The notes below the pieces were generated by a model. That model was given only the letters and a program-made list of their open reading frames with translations. It did not search any database and had not been told where the DNA came from. Shown one piece after another: positions 35,168-44,186 of a stretch of DNA of 64,000 nucleotides (its first letter is position 1; each line of letters starts with the position of its first letter). The stretch is taken from the NCBI GenBank assembly GCA_017792425.1, contig CP051233.1:3029739-3093738 (forward strand), in the 5' to 3' direction. This DNA is from Thalassovita sp. (GTDB taxonomy: Bacteria; Pseudomonadota; Alphaproteobacteria; Rhodobacterales; Rhodobacteraceae). The position numbers were made by a program, and so were the translations under genes.

Positions 35168-36003
35168 CGCGCCTCCTCTACCCGGTGGCGCAGGTCCACC
35201 AGTTTTGCCACCGCGCGCAGCACATGCGGCGTGCCGCACAGCCAGTCGCTGTCCGCCACTGTTCCGGTATGCCGGTCCCGCTGCAAGGCCCGGATCACCG
35301 GGTGATCCAATATCGCCTCGGACCGCGACTGGCCGGGGTATTTCGCCCCCGTCACCACCGCCTCGGGCTGCATCATCACCAGAACCTCCAGCGGCATGTT
35401 CCCGGCCCGCAATTGCCCGGCCCGCGTTGTCACGTTGTCGAACCCGGCCGCCAGCAGGATCTGCCCGGCCAAGGTCTGGTCCCCGGTGGTATAGCCATTC
35501 GCGTAATAGAGCGCCGCCAGGGGCCGGTTCCGCACATCTTCGCGCAGCGCCGCCAGCCCGGCGTCGAAGTCAGCCACCAACGCCTCGGACCGCGCCTCGC
35601 GCCCCAGCGCCCGGCCCATCTGCAGCATCCGCTCGCGCACATCCTCCAGCGAATAGGCGGGCAGGAACAGTTCCACCCGCTTGTCCAGCCGCCGCAGCAT
35701 GTTCACCGTCGCAACACCGGTATAGCGGCCCGCCAGCACCAGGTCGGGCTGCTGCAGATAGATCTCCTCGGCCTGGCCCTGGTTCTGCGCGAACGCCCGC
35801 GCTTCTGCATACATCGCACTGCTGCGCGGATCGGTGGACAGGTAGGACAGCGAAACGATCTGGCCGGGATCGGCGATCAGCATCGCCAGTTGATCCGTGC
35901 ACAGGTTCATGGACACGACCCGGGACGGCCCCGGATCGGCCAAGGCCGCCGCGCCGGACATCACCAGCGCAGCGACCAAGCCTATGACATCAGAACGACG
36001 CAC
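35164..36003 (-). CDS. btuF: Cobalamin ABC transporter substrate-binding protein
   Basis: 279-aa periplasmic type III binding protein, BtuF/FecB like. Its body begins RVVSMNLCTDQLAMLIADP and contains the linker-type segment EEIYLQQPDLVLAG. I propose a GTG start (VRRSDVIGLV, signal ending ALA) that overlaps btuB by 14 bp; an in-frame ATG at 36039 would only lengthen the signal peptide. Upstream frame extensions lie inside btuB. It delivers cobamide to BtuCD. Confidence 0.82.
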   Translation of the reverse strand: MRRSDVIGLVAALVMSGAAALADPGPSRVVSMNLCTDQLAMLIADPGQIVSLSYLSTDPRSSAMYAEARAFAQNQGQAEEIYLQQPDLVLAGRYTGVATVNMLRRLDKRVELFLPAYSLEDVRERMLQMGRALGREARSEALVADFDAGLAALREDVRNRPLAALYYANGYTTGDQTLAGQILLAAGFDNVTTRAGQLRAGNMPLEVLVMMQPEAVVTGAKYPGQSRSEAILDHPVIRALQRDRHTGTVADSDWLCGTPHVLRAVAKLVDLRHRVEEAR

Positions 36004-37798
36004 GGACCCCAAAGAAAAACGCCCGGCCAGAGGTCGCATACCCCGCCGCGGTTTCGTAATCCTCGTCGAACAGGTTTTCGACGCGCAGATAGGCTTCGGC
36101 CATGTCGGTGATCTGGTAGGCGATGTTGGCATTGACCACCGTATAGTCATCCACCGCGCCCACGGTGTCCACCCGGTCCGCAACATGGGTGACGCTGACG
36201 CCACCGCGGGTTTTCGCCCCCAGTTGCGCGTTCAGCCCGATTTCCAGATCATGACGCGGCACCCGCAAGGCCTGCGCACCACTGCCGTCCTCGGTGTCGG
36301 TCAGGGTATAGCTGCCTACCAGATCAACCGATCCGGACAGCGCATATTGGCCCGACAGTTCCAGACCCTGCGCGGTGAAATCCTGCACCTCGTAGCAGCC
36401 GAACCCGCTGGCACAACGAACCGAGGTGTAATCCCAGAACACCTGTCCATCAATATCGGTGCGGAACAGGGTCGCGCGGACGAAATTGTCGCCGCCAAAC
36501 CGCTTTTCAATCCCCAGCTCATAGCTGGTCGATTCCTCGGGCTGGAAGGTCGGGTCGCCGTAGACCGAGGTCAGCTGGTACAGGCTGGGTGGCTTGTACC
36601 CGGTCGCAGCCTGTGCGCGCAGGATCAGGTCGGGCTGCAAACGCCACGCCAGTGCCACACGGCCCGTGGTCTTGTCCGCGAATTCCGACAGGATGTCGTG
36701 CCGGACAGAGGTCACCACGTCCACCGCCTCGGTCGGGGTATAGACGGCCTCTGCAAAGATCCCGGTCGCGTCAGCGGTCGTGCCGCTGGCCTCTTCGCGG
36801 TTGAAATCCGACCCGACGGTCATCGCCACCTGCGACCCCAGGTCAAACGCGGCCTTGTATTCCACCGTCTTGCGGGTGCCGTTGAACAGGGTGTCGAACC
36901 CGTTGCTGCTGCTAACCCGGTCGGTTTCGAAATAGGCATAGGACAGGCTATGACCAACAGCGCCGGTCATGAACTCGCTGAACAGGCGCAGGCCCTTGTT
37001 CTGGCGTTCGTTGGTTTCGTCAAACGGCGCCGCGCCGTCGCCGCCCCATTCGTCGAATTCACCTTCGGCATCCAGCCAGAAAGCGTTGAACCCGATCAGG
37101 GCGGTATCGCTCAGGTGATAGACGCCGCGCAGGTTCAGGCGGTTCTCGGCATAGCCGTCATCCTCGGTTCCGGCGCTGTTGGCGGAAAACCCGTCGGTGC
37201 TGACGCGGCTCAGGCTCAGGCTGATTTCGCCGCGCTCGCTGCGTGCGCCTACGGACAGGCCACCCCGGTGGGTGTTGTAGGTGCCGTATTCGGCGAACGC
37301 CTCGCCCGACACGCCATCGGTGGTCGGGGCCCAGCTTTGCAGGTTGACGACGCCGCCAACGGCATTGGTGCCATAGCGCGCCGATTGCGATCCTTTCAGC
37401 ACTTCGATCCGGCTGATGTTCGATCCGGTCATCCCGCCCCAGTCAAACCCGTTGCCGCTGCTGGCCGGGTCGGAAACGTTGATGCCGTCCAGATAGACCG
37501 GCACATAGTCCCCGCCCAGGCCACGGATTCGCAGGTTGGTCGAGGTTCCCAGCCCGCCGTTCGCCGACAACGTCACCCCCGGCAGGCGGGTCAGCGCGTC
37601 GCCCAGACGGGTTTCACCCGCGTCCTTGACCTCGGCCTCGGTGACTACCTCGACCGTGGTGCCGGATTTTTCCAGCGCGGTTTCGCCCTGGTTCGCGGTC
37701 ACGGTGATCTGCCCCAGGTCATAGGCGTCGTCCGCCAGTGCCGGGATGGTGGCAAGTGCGGCCAGCGCAACGCCGGCCAACAGGTTCGTCTTGGTCAT
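35990..37798 (-). CDS. btuB: TonB-dependent cobalamin receptor BtuB
   Basis: 602-aa outer-membrane receptor. A signal peptide ends ALA, then a TonB-box-like ITVTAN and plug domain (KDAGETRLGDALTRLPGV; RGLGGDYVPVYLDGINV). The rest is a 22-stranded barrel ending in Phe (GVRASF). It moves corrinoids across the outer membrane using TonB energy. A cobalamin riboswitch upstream controls it, and its end overlaps btuF. Confidence 0.93.
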   Translation of the reverse strand: MTKTNLLAGVALAALATIPALADDAYDLGQITVTANQGETALEKSGTTVEVVTEAEVKDAGETRLGDALTRLPGVTLSANGGLGTSTNLRIRGLGGDYVPVYLDGINVSDPASSGNGFDWGGMTGSNISRIEVLKGSQSARYGTNAVGGVVNLQSWAPTTDGVSGEAFAEYGTYNTHRGGLSVGARSERGEISLSLSRVSTDGFSANSAGTEDDGYAENRLNLRGVYHLSDTALIGFNAFWLDAEGEFDEWGGDGAAPFDETNERQNKGLRLFSEFMTGAVGHSLSYAYFETDRVSSSNGFDTLFNGTRKTVEYKAAFDLGSQVAMTVGSDFNREEASGTTADATGIFAEAVYTPTEAVDVVTSVRHDILSEFADKTTGRVALAWRLQPDLILRAQAATGYKPPSLYQLTSVYGDPTFQPEESTSYELGIEKRFGGDNFVRATLFRTDIDGQVFWDYTSVRCASGFGCYEVQDFTAQGLELSGQYALSGSVDLVGSYTLTDTEDGSGAQALRVPRHDLEIGLNAQLGAKTRGGVSVTHVADRVDTVGAVDDYTVVNANIAYQITDMAEAYLRVENLFDEDYETAAGYATSGRAFFFGVRASF

Positions 37799-37934
37799 TC
37801 CATGTCCCTCATGGATCGCGGCCCATCAAGGGCCGACTTGGTCTGTGCGATGTCCAGAAGGGCAGCCCCTCCGCAGACGGTGAGTTTCGTCACCACAAAC
37901 GGAAGGTCCGTTGTTGCATGCGCTCCCCGCGCAC

Positions 37935-38135
37935 GAACAGGGTGATCGCCTCGGCAGGTCTCCTGACTTGCGGGTCATTGATCAGCCGGGCCTTCCCAGC
38001 GCTTGTACCGCGCCAGTGGCATATGCCGGCTTCACTCACCGCTCACAGTTGCGGGGGCAGTCGCGGAATCGGGCTGCTCGAACCCTCACCGCGTTCCCTA
38101 TTATCCGGTGGCGTACCAACCGGACCGAAGCGCCC
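37935..38135 (-). ncRNA. Cobalamin riboswitch
   Basis: Read on the minus strand, the conserved parts appear in the right order. They are GGTTGGTACGCCACCGG, AGGGAACGCGGTG, the GACTGCCCCCGCAACTG core (38045-38062), the B12 box GCCACTG (38014-38020) and GTCAGGAGACCTGCC (37953-37967). Adenosylcobalamin binding should shut off btuB and probably the btuFCD-cbiZ genes. The ends are approximate. Confidence 0.93.
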
Positions 38136-38209
38136 CGACCGATAGAGAACCGGCCGAGAAATGTAAATGAAGATTTAACGACTATCCCTGTCGGCGCTTG
38201 TCCGAATCC

Positions 38210-38246
38210 GTACGTTTCAGGGCCGAAACCGTACAAGTTGACAGGT
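38210..38246 (+). promoter_or_regulatory. Second GTACG/CGTAC repeat with TTGACAGGTT
   Basis: GTACG (38210) and CGTAC (ending 38234) flank 15 bases; three bases later comes TTGACAGGTT. It matches the site at 8084-8119. Here no plus-strand gene follows, so if it works as an operator it more likely serves the minus-strand btuB promoter. Confidence 0.4.
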
Positions 38247-38250
38247 TTCC

Positions 38251-38283
38251 GAAAAATGAAAGGGCCGTCCCGAAGGACGGCCC
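38251..38283 (-). terminator. Terminator of the acyl-CoA synthetase gene
   Basis: On the minus strand, GGGCCGTCC-TTCG-GGACGGCCC forms a 9-bp stem with a stable UUCG tetraloop, followed by TTTCATTTTT. Confidence 0.8.
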
Positions 38284-38310
38284 CCGTTTCGTGACTCAGC
38301 CGCGCGGCTC

Positions 38311-40194
38311 TTATTCGACCCATTCCCACGGGCGAGTATAAGCGCCCAGCACATGCCCGACCTCGTCATCATGCACCACGCCAGAGCGTTTCACCTGCGC
38401 TACCAGCCCCCGCTTCTTGTCGTCGATCACGTTGACCACCTGCGCGTTCAGCTTCGCCTCTTCCAGCGCCTGATTGTAGACGCGGGTGATCGCACGCTTG
38501 CGCAGGTCGGGCTTGAACACCTTGCCCACCGCGGTTTTCGGCAACTCGTCCAGCACTTCGATAAACTTCGGCTGCGCCGCGCGTTCATGGACGTGGACCT
38601 TGCAGTGTTTCATCAGCTCGTCAGCCGTGACAGAGGCGCCCGCGATCAACTCTACATAGGCGCAGGGGATTTCGCCCGCATGCACATCCGGCTGGCCAAT
38701 CGCACCGGCAAAGGCAACGTCATGGTGCGCCAGCAGGGCCTCTTCGATCTCGGCGGGGTCGATGTTGTGGCCTCCGCGAATGATCAGGTCCTTGGCGCGT
38801 CCGGTGATCCAGATATAGTTGTCGGCGTCGATCCGACCCAAGTCACCGGTGCGCAAGTACTTGCCATAATAGTACAATTTCTTGTTCTTGTCTGGCTCTG
38901 TATAGGTATCGGGCGCGTTGACGCCGGGGTTGGACACGCAGATTTCGCCCACTTCATCCGGCGCGCATTCCACTGGCTGGCCGTCCACTTCCCTGTAAAT
39001 CCGAACCTCGCAATAGGGGAAGCGGATTCCGACCGATCCCACCTTTTTCTGGCCGTCGACAGGGTTGACCGACACAAGACAGGTTGCCTCGGTCAGGCCG
39101 TATCCTTCGACGATGGTGACGTTGCTGGCGCTTTCGAACCGCTTGAACAGTTCCAGCGGCAGCGGCGCGGACCCCGAGAAAGAGGTTTTCACCGAGGAGA
39201 TATCCGCATCCACCGGGCGCTGCATCAGCGCGGAAATGGCGGTGGGCACGGTGATGATGAAGGTGATCTTCCACCGCTCGATCAGCTTCCAGAAGTTGTC
39301 GAACACCCCGTCCCCGCGATAGCCAGCCGGGGTCGGGAACACCACATGCGCCCCCGAGGAGATCACCGCCATCAGGATCACGTGGCAGGCAAACACGTGA
39401 AACAGCGGCAGCGGGCAGATCACGTTGTCTTCTGGTGTGTACAACAGAGTGCCGCCAAGCCAGCCGTTGTAGATGATCCCGGAATACCGGTGCTGCGCCA
39501 CCTTGGGCATCCCCGTGGTGCCCCCTGTATGGAAATAGGCCGCGACCCGATCGCCCTTGCTGTCTGCAAAGGACAGGCTGCGCGGGTACTTCGCCAGCGT
39601 CTTGTTGAAATCCAGCACATCCGCATGGTGGTTACCGGGGTTCTTCGGGCGCACCAGCGGCACGATCCAGCTTTTTGGCGGGGTCAGATAACGGTTCAGG
39701 TCGATTTCCAGTACGGTGGAAACACCCGGCGCGTGGCGCACGGCCTCTGCCGTTTTCTGCGCGACGTCCGTTTTCGGAAAGGCCTTTAGCGTAACCACGA
39801 CCTTGGCCTTGGTTTCCCTCAGGATGGCGCCGATCTGTTCAGGTTCCAGCAGCGGGTTGATCGGGTTGACGATCCCGGCAATGGCGCCGCCAAGGATAGA
39901 CAGGGCGGTTTCATTGCAGTTGGGCAGAACCAGCGCGACCACATCGTTTTCGCCAACTCCCAGATCACGGAACATATTGGCGGCCTGGCAGGTGCGGGCG
40001 TGCAGTTCGTTCCAGGTCAGGGTTTCGGCCTTGTCGGTCGGCCCGGACAGCAGTTGGAAGGTGATCGCGTTGCCGTTGCCGTTCTTTTCCTTCGTGCGGG
40101 TCAGCAGTTGGTACAGCGTCTTGGGAACGTCACGCTGTTCCCATGGCATCTCGCTTTCGATCGCGATCGTGTCCTGTATGGATGCAAATCCCAT
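38311..40194 (-). CDS. AMP-dependent acyl-CoA synthetase
   Basis: 627-aa adenylate-forming ligase for a fatty or other carboxylic acid. The ATP loop reads FHTGGTTGMPKVAQ; the hinge region is LRTGDLGRIDADNYIWITGR; the catalytic Lys lies in KTAVGKVFK near the end. GGGAGGAAA precedes the ATG. It appears monocistronic, with its own terminator. It is distinct from the FAA1-type ligase in the liv operon, and its substrate cannot be read from the sequence. Confidence 0.9.
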   Translation of the reverse strand: MGFASIQDTIAIESEMPWEQRDVPKTLYQLLTRTKEKNGNGNAITFQLLSGPTDKAETLTWNELHARTCQAANMFRDLGVGENDVVALVLPNCNETALSILGGAIAGIVNPINPLLEPEQIGAILRETKAKVVVTLKAFPKTDVAQKTAEAVRHAPGVSTVLEIDLNRYLTPPKSWIVPLVRPKNPGNHHADVLDFNKTLAKYPRSLSFADSKGDRVAAYFHTGGTTGMPKVAQHRYSGIIYNGWLGGTLLYTPEDNVICPLPLFHVFACHVILMAVISSGAHVVFPTPAGYRGDGVFDNFWKLIERWKITFIITVPTAISALMQRPVDADISSVKTSFSGSAPLPLELFKRFESASNVTIVEGYGLTEATCLVSVNPVDGQKKVGSVGIRFPYCEVRIYREVDGQPVECAPDEVGEICVSNPGVNAPDTYTEPDKNKKLYYYGKYLRTGDLGRIDADNYIWITGRAKDLIIRGGHNIDPAEIEEALLAHHDVAFAGAIGQPDVHAGEIPCAYVELIAGASVTADELMKHCKVHVHERAAQPKFIEVLDELPKTAVGKVFKPDLRKRAITRVYNQALEEAKLNAQVVNVIDDKKRGLVAQVKRSGVVHDDEVGHVLGAYTRPWEWVE

Positions 40195-40377
40195 CGGTTT
40201 CCTCCCGTTTCCGGCCCGGATATGCGTCGGGCCGCTCCAAATCTCGCGCGCAATGTGAAAGGGTTTCCCAGTTCATACAAGACAATCCCCAGCCGCATTG
40301 CGCAACGTCAAAACGCAAAACGGCAGGGGATTACGCCCGTTTTCCGGGTTCCCTCGCGGCAAGCCAGGATAGCGGGA

Positions 40378-42171
40378 TCAGGCGGCAACAGATCCGTCAG
40401 TGAACTGCAGACGGGCAAGGCGTGCATAAAGACCGCCCTCGGCGACCAGTTCGTCATGCGTACCCTGAGCGACGATACGCCCTTGGTCCATCACCAGGAT
40501 GCGGTCGGCCTTTTTCACAGTGGCCAGCCGGTGGGCGACGATGATCGTGGTGCGGGTGCGGGCCAGTTCATCCACCGCCGCCTGCACCGCGCGTTCGCTT
40601 TCGGCGTCGAGCGCGCTGGTGGCCTCGTCCAGCAACAGCACGGGGGCGTCGCGCAGGATGGCGCGGGCGATGGCGATCCGCTGTTTCTGCCCACCGGACA
40701 GCATTGTGCCGCGCTCACCGACCTGGCTGTCATAGCCCTCGGGCAGGGCCATGATAAAGTCATGTGCCGCAGCCGCCTCTGCCGCAGCCTCAACCTCGGC
40801 GTCGGTGGCGCCGGGGCGGCCAAAGCGGATATTTTCCCGCGCTGTGGTGGCGAAAATCACAGGATCCTGCGGGACCAGCGACATATGTTTGCGGAACTCG
40901 GCCCGAGTCATTTGCGACAGGTCGGTGCCGTCCAGCAGAATTTGGCCCGATTGCGGATCATAGAACCGCAGCAGAGTCTGGATGATAGTCGTCTTGCCCG
41001 CCCCTGACGGGCCGACCAGCGCCACGCTTTCACCCGGACGGATGGACAGGTTCACGTCCGCCAGCGCCGACACGTCCGGGCGCGACGGGTAGCGGAAGCT
41101 GACGTTCTGAAAGGTGATCGCACCCGTTACCGGATGCGGTACCGGCTGCGGCTGAACGGGATCTTTCACGCTGTCCGTGGCGCGCAGCAGTTCAACCAGA
41201 CGTTCCGTCGCCCCGGCGGCGCGTTGCAATTCGCCCCAGATCTCGGACAGCGCCCCGACGGACCCGGCCACCATGACTGAGTAGATCACGAACTGCACCA
41301 GCGCCCCGGCGCTCATATCCCCAGCGCGAACATCATGCGCCCCGATCCACAGCACCCCGACAACACCGGAAAACACCAGGAAGATCACGATCACGGTCAT
41401 GATCGCGCGGGTGGTGATGCGACGGCGGGCCGAGTCATAGCTTTTTTCAGTCACAGCTGCGAAATCGCGGGCTGCGGCGGCTTCGTTGGTGAACGCCTGC
41501 ACGGTCTGCACGGATTGCAGCGCCTCTGCCGCGTTCCCCGATGAGGCGGCGATCCAGTCCTGGTTTTCGCGGCTCAGCACGCGCAGTCGCCTGCCCATCG
41601 TCAGGATCGGCACGATCACCAGCGGCACGATCAGCAGCACCAGCCCCGTCAGCTTGGCCGAGGTGAACAGCATCAGCACCAGCCCACCCAGGAAGATCAG
41701 CACATTGCGCAGCGCAACAGAGATGGACGACCCGATCACTGACAGGATCAGGGTAGTGTCGGTCGTGATCCGCGACAGAACTTCACCGGTCATGATGTTT
41801 TCGAAATAGGCGGGGGACATGCCGACGATGCGCTCGAACACTGCCTTGCGGATATCGGCCACCACGCGTTCACCCAACCGCGTCACCAGCGCATAGCGCA
41901 GCCCGGTCCCCAGTGCCAACAACCCGGCAATCGCCAGAGCGGCGGCAAAGTAACGGTCCAGCAGCGCCGCGTCCTCTCCGCCGAAGTTGTCCACCACGCG
42001 GCGCACCGCCAACGGCAGGATCAATGACACGGTTGCGGTCAGTGTCAGCGCCAGCCCCGCCAACAGCACCAACACCTTGTAGGGGCTCAGGAACGGCCAC
42101 AGTTCGCCCAAAGCGCCCACGCGCTTGGATTTTTCACGGTCTTCGGTGACAGTCACGGGTCCGCGCGCCAT
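40378..42171 (-). CDS. ABC exporter, fused membrane and ATPase domains (MsbA-like)
   Basis: 597-aa half-transporter working as a dimer. The N-terminal membrane domain has six helices (about 35-325). The nucleotide domain has Walker A GPSGAGKTT, signature LSGGQKQR and Walker B LLLDEATSALD. The start MARGPVTV has AAAGGAA upstream; an ATG 57 bases earlier is less likely. Related proteins export lipids, drugs or peptides. There is no partner gene nearby to suggest the cargo. Confidence 0.9.
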   Translation of the reverse strand: MARGPVTVTEDREKSKRVGALGELWPFLSPYKVLVLLAGLALTLTATVSLILPLAVRRVVDNFGGEDAALLDRYFAAALAIAGLLALGTGLRYALVTRLGERVVADIRKAVFERIVGMSPAYFENIMTGEVLSRITTDTTLILSVIGSSISVALRNVLIFLGGLVLMLFTSAKLTGLVLLIVPLVIVPILTMGRRLRVLSRENQDWIAASSGNAAEALQSVQTVQAFTNEAAAARDFAAVTEKSYDSARRRITTRAIMTVIVIFLVFSGVVGVLWIGAHDVRAGDMSAGALVQFVIYSVMVAGSVGALSEIWGELQRAAGATERLVELLRATDSVKDPVQPQPVPHPVTGAITFQNVSFRYPSRPDVSALADVNLSIRPGESVALVGPSGAGKTTIIQTLLRFYDPQSGQILLDGTDLSQMTRAEFRKHMSLVPQDPVIFATTARENIRFGRPGATDAEVEAAAEAAAAHDFIMALPEGYDSQVGERGTMLSGGQKQRIAIARAILRDAPVLLLDEATSALDAESERAVQAAVDELARTRTTIIVAHRLATVKKADRILVMDQGRIVAQGTHDELVAEGGLYARLARLQFTDGSVAA

Positions 42172-42366
42172 GGGGTTCCTTTCCACATTCGGTGCGGGCG
42201 GTTTATGCGAAGGGGCGCGACCTAGCAACCCACCCGTATGTCGCGCCTATCGAATACCGTAGGACTACTGTGGCTGCCGCGGGTTGATTTCCCGTCAGGA
42301 AAGGCGACAATCGCCGGGCGGCGCGGGCCGGATGCCCCCCGCCAATCTCTGAGGGGAGGATAAGAC

Positions 42367-43380
42367 ATGACACAGTTTTCACGCCGCGGCGCATTGGGTC
42401 TGCTGGGGGGCGCGGCCGCCCTGCCGGTTCTGGGCACCCCTGCGCTGGCCAGCACCAAGATCAAGGTTGGCGCGCTGAACTTCACCAGCCACGCAGCCAG
42501 TTTCGTGGCGTTCGAGCGCGGCTATTTCGCAGAGGCCGGGCTGGACGTCGAATTCGAGTTCTTCCAGGCCGCGCAGCCGATGGCGGTGGCGATCGCCTCG
42601 GGCGATGCGGACTATGCCGTGACCGCGATTTCCGGCGGACTGATATCGTTGGCTGAGAAGGGCGCGACCAAGGTCATTGGCGGCGCCCTGTCCGAGGAGA
42701 AAGGCATCGACGGCCAGAAAATCCTGGTGTCCGACGCGGCCTATCAGGCGGGGATCACCACGCCCAAGGCGCTGGAGGGCAAGAAGTTCGGGATCACACA
42801 GGCCGGATCGTCCTTCCACTACATGGGCGCGAAAATGGCCGCAGCCGAAGGCATCGGGCTGGAATATGTCCCCCTGCAAAAAGTGGGCGCGGTCATCGGT
42901 GCGTTGAAATCCGGCCAGATCGACGCATGGTCCATTGTGCCGCATATCGCCAAACCGCTGGCCGGATCAGGGGCGGTGCATATCGTCGGTGACGTCGCGG
43001 ACTATATCCCTGACTACCAGGTCACGACTGTTTTCACCTCTGCCAACAACGCCGCGAACGACCGCGCCAAGACCGAAGCTTTCCTTGCCGCGTTCTCGAA
43101 AGGGGCGGCAGATTTCAACGCGGCGCTGGTGGACAAGACAGCCGGCGAGGACGCGGCAGAAGCGATGATCCAGCTGATCCACAAATACGTCTACGCGGAC
43201 AAACCGTATGACGCAGCCAAGCCCGGCATCGTCAACGGCGCGATGCGGATTAACGCCGACGCGGCGCTGAACGTGACCTCGGTTCAGGACCAGCTGGACT
43301 GGTTCAAGTCCGAAGGACTGGTCAAGGACAGCGTGACCACGGACATGTTGGTAGACCCGTCCTACGTTGCAACCATGTAA
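42367..43380 (+). CDS. ABC substrate-binding protein, SsuA/THI5-like, Tat-exported
   Basis: 337-aa periplasmic binding protein with a twin-arginine signal (SRRGALGLLGGAAALP). The fold (KVGALNFTSHAASFVAFERG, then YFAEAGLDVEF) is that of the nitrate/sulfonate/taurine and hydroxymethylpyrimidine binding proteins. GGGGAGGATA precedes the ATG. It heads a three-gene importer operon; a stable hairpin separates it from the ATPase gene. The ligand is not determined; I see no thiamine riboswitch upstream. Confidence 0.88.
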   Translation: MTQFSRRGALGLLGGAAALPVLGTPALASTKIKVGALNFTSHAASFVAFERGYFAEAGLDVEFEFFQAAQPMAVAIASGDADYAVTAISGGLISLAEKGATKVIGGALSEEKGIDGQKILVSDAAYQAGITTPKALEGKKFGITQAGSSFHYMGAKMAAAEGIGLEYVPLQKVGAVIGALKSGQIDAWSIVPHIAKPLAGSGAVHIVGDVADYIPDYQVTTVFTSANNAANDRAKTEAFLAAFSKGAADFNAALVDKTAGEDAAEAMIQLIHKYVYADKPYDAAKPGIVNGAMRINADAALNVTSVQDQLDWFKSEGLVKDSVTTDMLVDPSYVATM

Positions 43381-43386
43381 TCGGAT

Positions 43387-43407
43387 GGGGCCCGAAAACC
43401 GGGCCCC
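43387..43407 (+). terminator. Intercistronic hairpin
   Basis: GGGGCCCG-AAAAC-CGGGCCCC, an 8-bp GC stem without a T tract, between the binding-protein and ATPase genes. Such hairpins keep binding-protein mRNA stable while reducing downstream expression. Confidence 0.5.
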
Positions 43408-43418
43408 TGCCCCCTGCC

Positions 43419-44186
43419 ATGCAATTGACCCTTGATGCCGTTTCACACGCCTATGCGGATGTTTCGGTGCTGTCCGACATCACCCTGACCATCCCCGAGG
43501 GGCAGATCGCCTGCATCGTCGGGCCGTCCGGCTGTGGCAAGTCCACGCTGCTGCGATTTCTGGGTGGACTGGAACGGCCGCAACAAGGCCGCGTCCTGCA
43601 AAAAGGCGCCCCGCCCGAGGGCTGCCTGAACCCGCTGACCTATGTGTTTCAGGATTTCGCGCTGCTGCCGTGGCGGGATGTGAAGGGGAATATTTCGCTG
43701 GTGCTGGAGGATCACGGCTTTCGAGGCGACCATGCGCGCAGGATTATCGACGATGTGCTGGAGCGCACCAAACTGTCGGAATTCCGCGACGCCCTGCCCA
43801 GACAACTGTCCGGCGGAATGAAACAGCGGGTCGCCATCGCGCGGGCGCTGGCGGTCAATCCGGCGGTAATGCTGATGGACGAACCCCTGTCGGCTCTGGA
43901 CGCCCAGACCCGCGAGTTGCTGATGGATGATCTGGTTGGGCTGTGGACGCGCGCGCCCTTTACCGCTGTCTACGTCACTCACAACCTGTCAGAAGCGGTG
44001 CGTCTGGGTCACAGGATCGTGGTCCTGTCACGCCGCCCCGGCACGATCCGGGAGATCGTGGAAATAGACATACCCCTGCGGGACCGCCGCGCCGGAGATC
44101 CCGCACTGGAAGCCCACCAGTCCCGCCTGTGGCACCTGATGCGGCAAGAGGCCGAAGCCGCCGACAAGGAGTTGGGCCATGTCTGA
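43419..44186 (+). CDS. ABC transporter ATP-binding protein (nitrate/sulfonate type)
   Basis: 255-aa ATPase with Walker A GPSGCGKST, Q-loop YVFQDFALLPW, signature LSGGMKQR and Walker B VMLMDEPLSALD. These are typical of SsuB/TauB. No clear ribosome site precedes the ATG, which may add to the hairpin's damping of expression. It overlaps the permease gene by 8 bp. Confidence 0.88.
   Translation: MQLTLDAVSHAYADVSVLSDITLTIPEGQIACIVGPSGCGKSTLLRFLGGLERPQQGRVLQKGAPPEGCLNPLTYVFQDFALLPWRDVKGNISLVLEDHGFRGDHARRIIDDVLERTKLSEFRDALPRQLSGGMKQRVAIARALAVNPAVMLMDEPLSALDAQTRELLMDDLVGLWTRAPFTAVYVTHNLSEAVRLGHRIVVLSRRPGTIREIVEIDIPLRDRRAGDPALEAHQSRLWHLMRQEAEAADKELGHV

Larger units (their letters stand above)
37799..38310. 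other. Intergenic region holding the riboswitch and a terminator
   Basis: 512 bp between btuB and the acyl-CoA synthetase, both on the minus strand. It contains the cobalamin riboswitch (about 37935-38135), a GTACG/CGTAC repeat (38210-38246) and the hairpin terminator of the upstream gene (38251-38283). The 38140-38200 part is AT-rich and may hold the btuB promoter; I see no gene here. Confidence 0.6.

Noticed and set aside
40195..40377. Possible small gene between the acyl-CoA synthetase and the exporter
   Set aside because: No frame with a ribosome site or recognisable composition; treated as promoter and 3' region.
42229..42366. Possible thiamine riboswitch before the THI5-like binding protein
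   Set aside because: The conserved thiamine-element segments (CTGAGA and ACCTGA parts in order) are not present.
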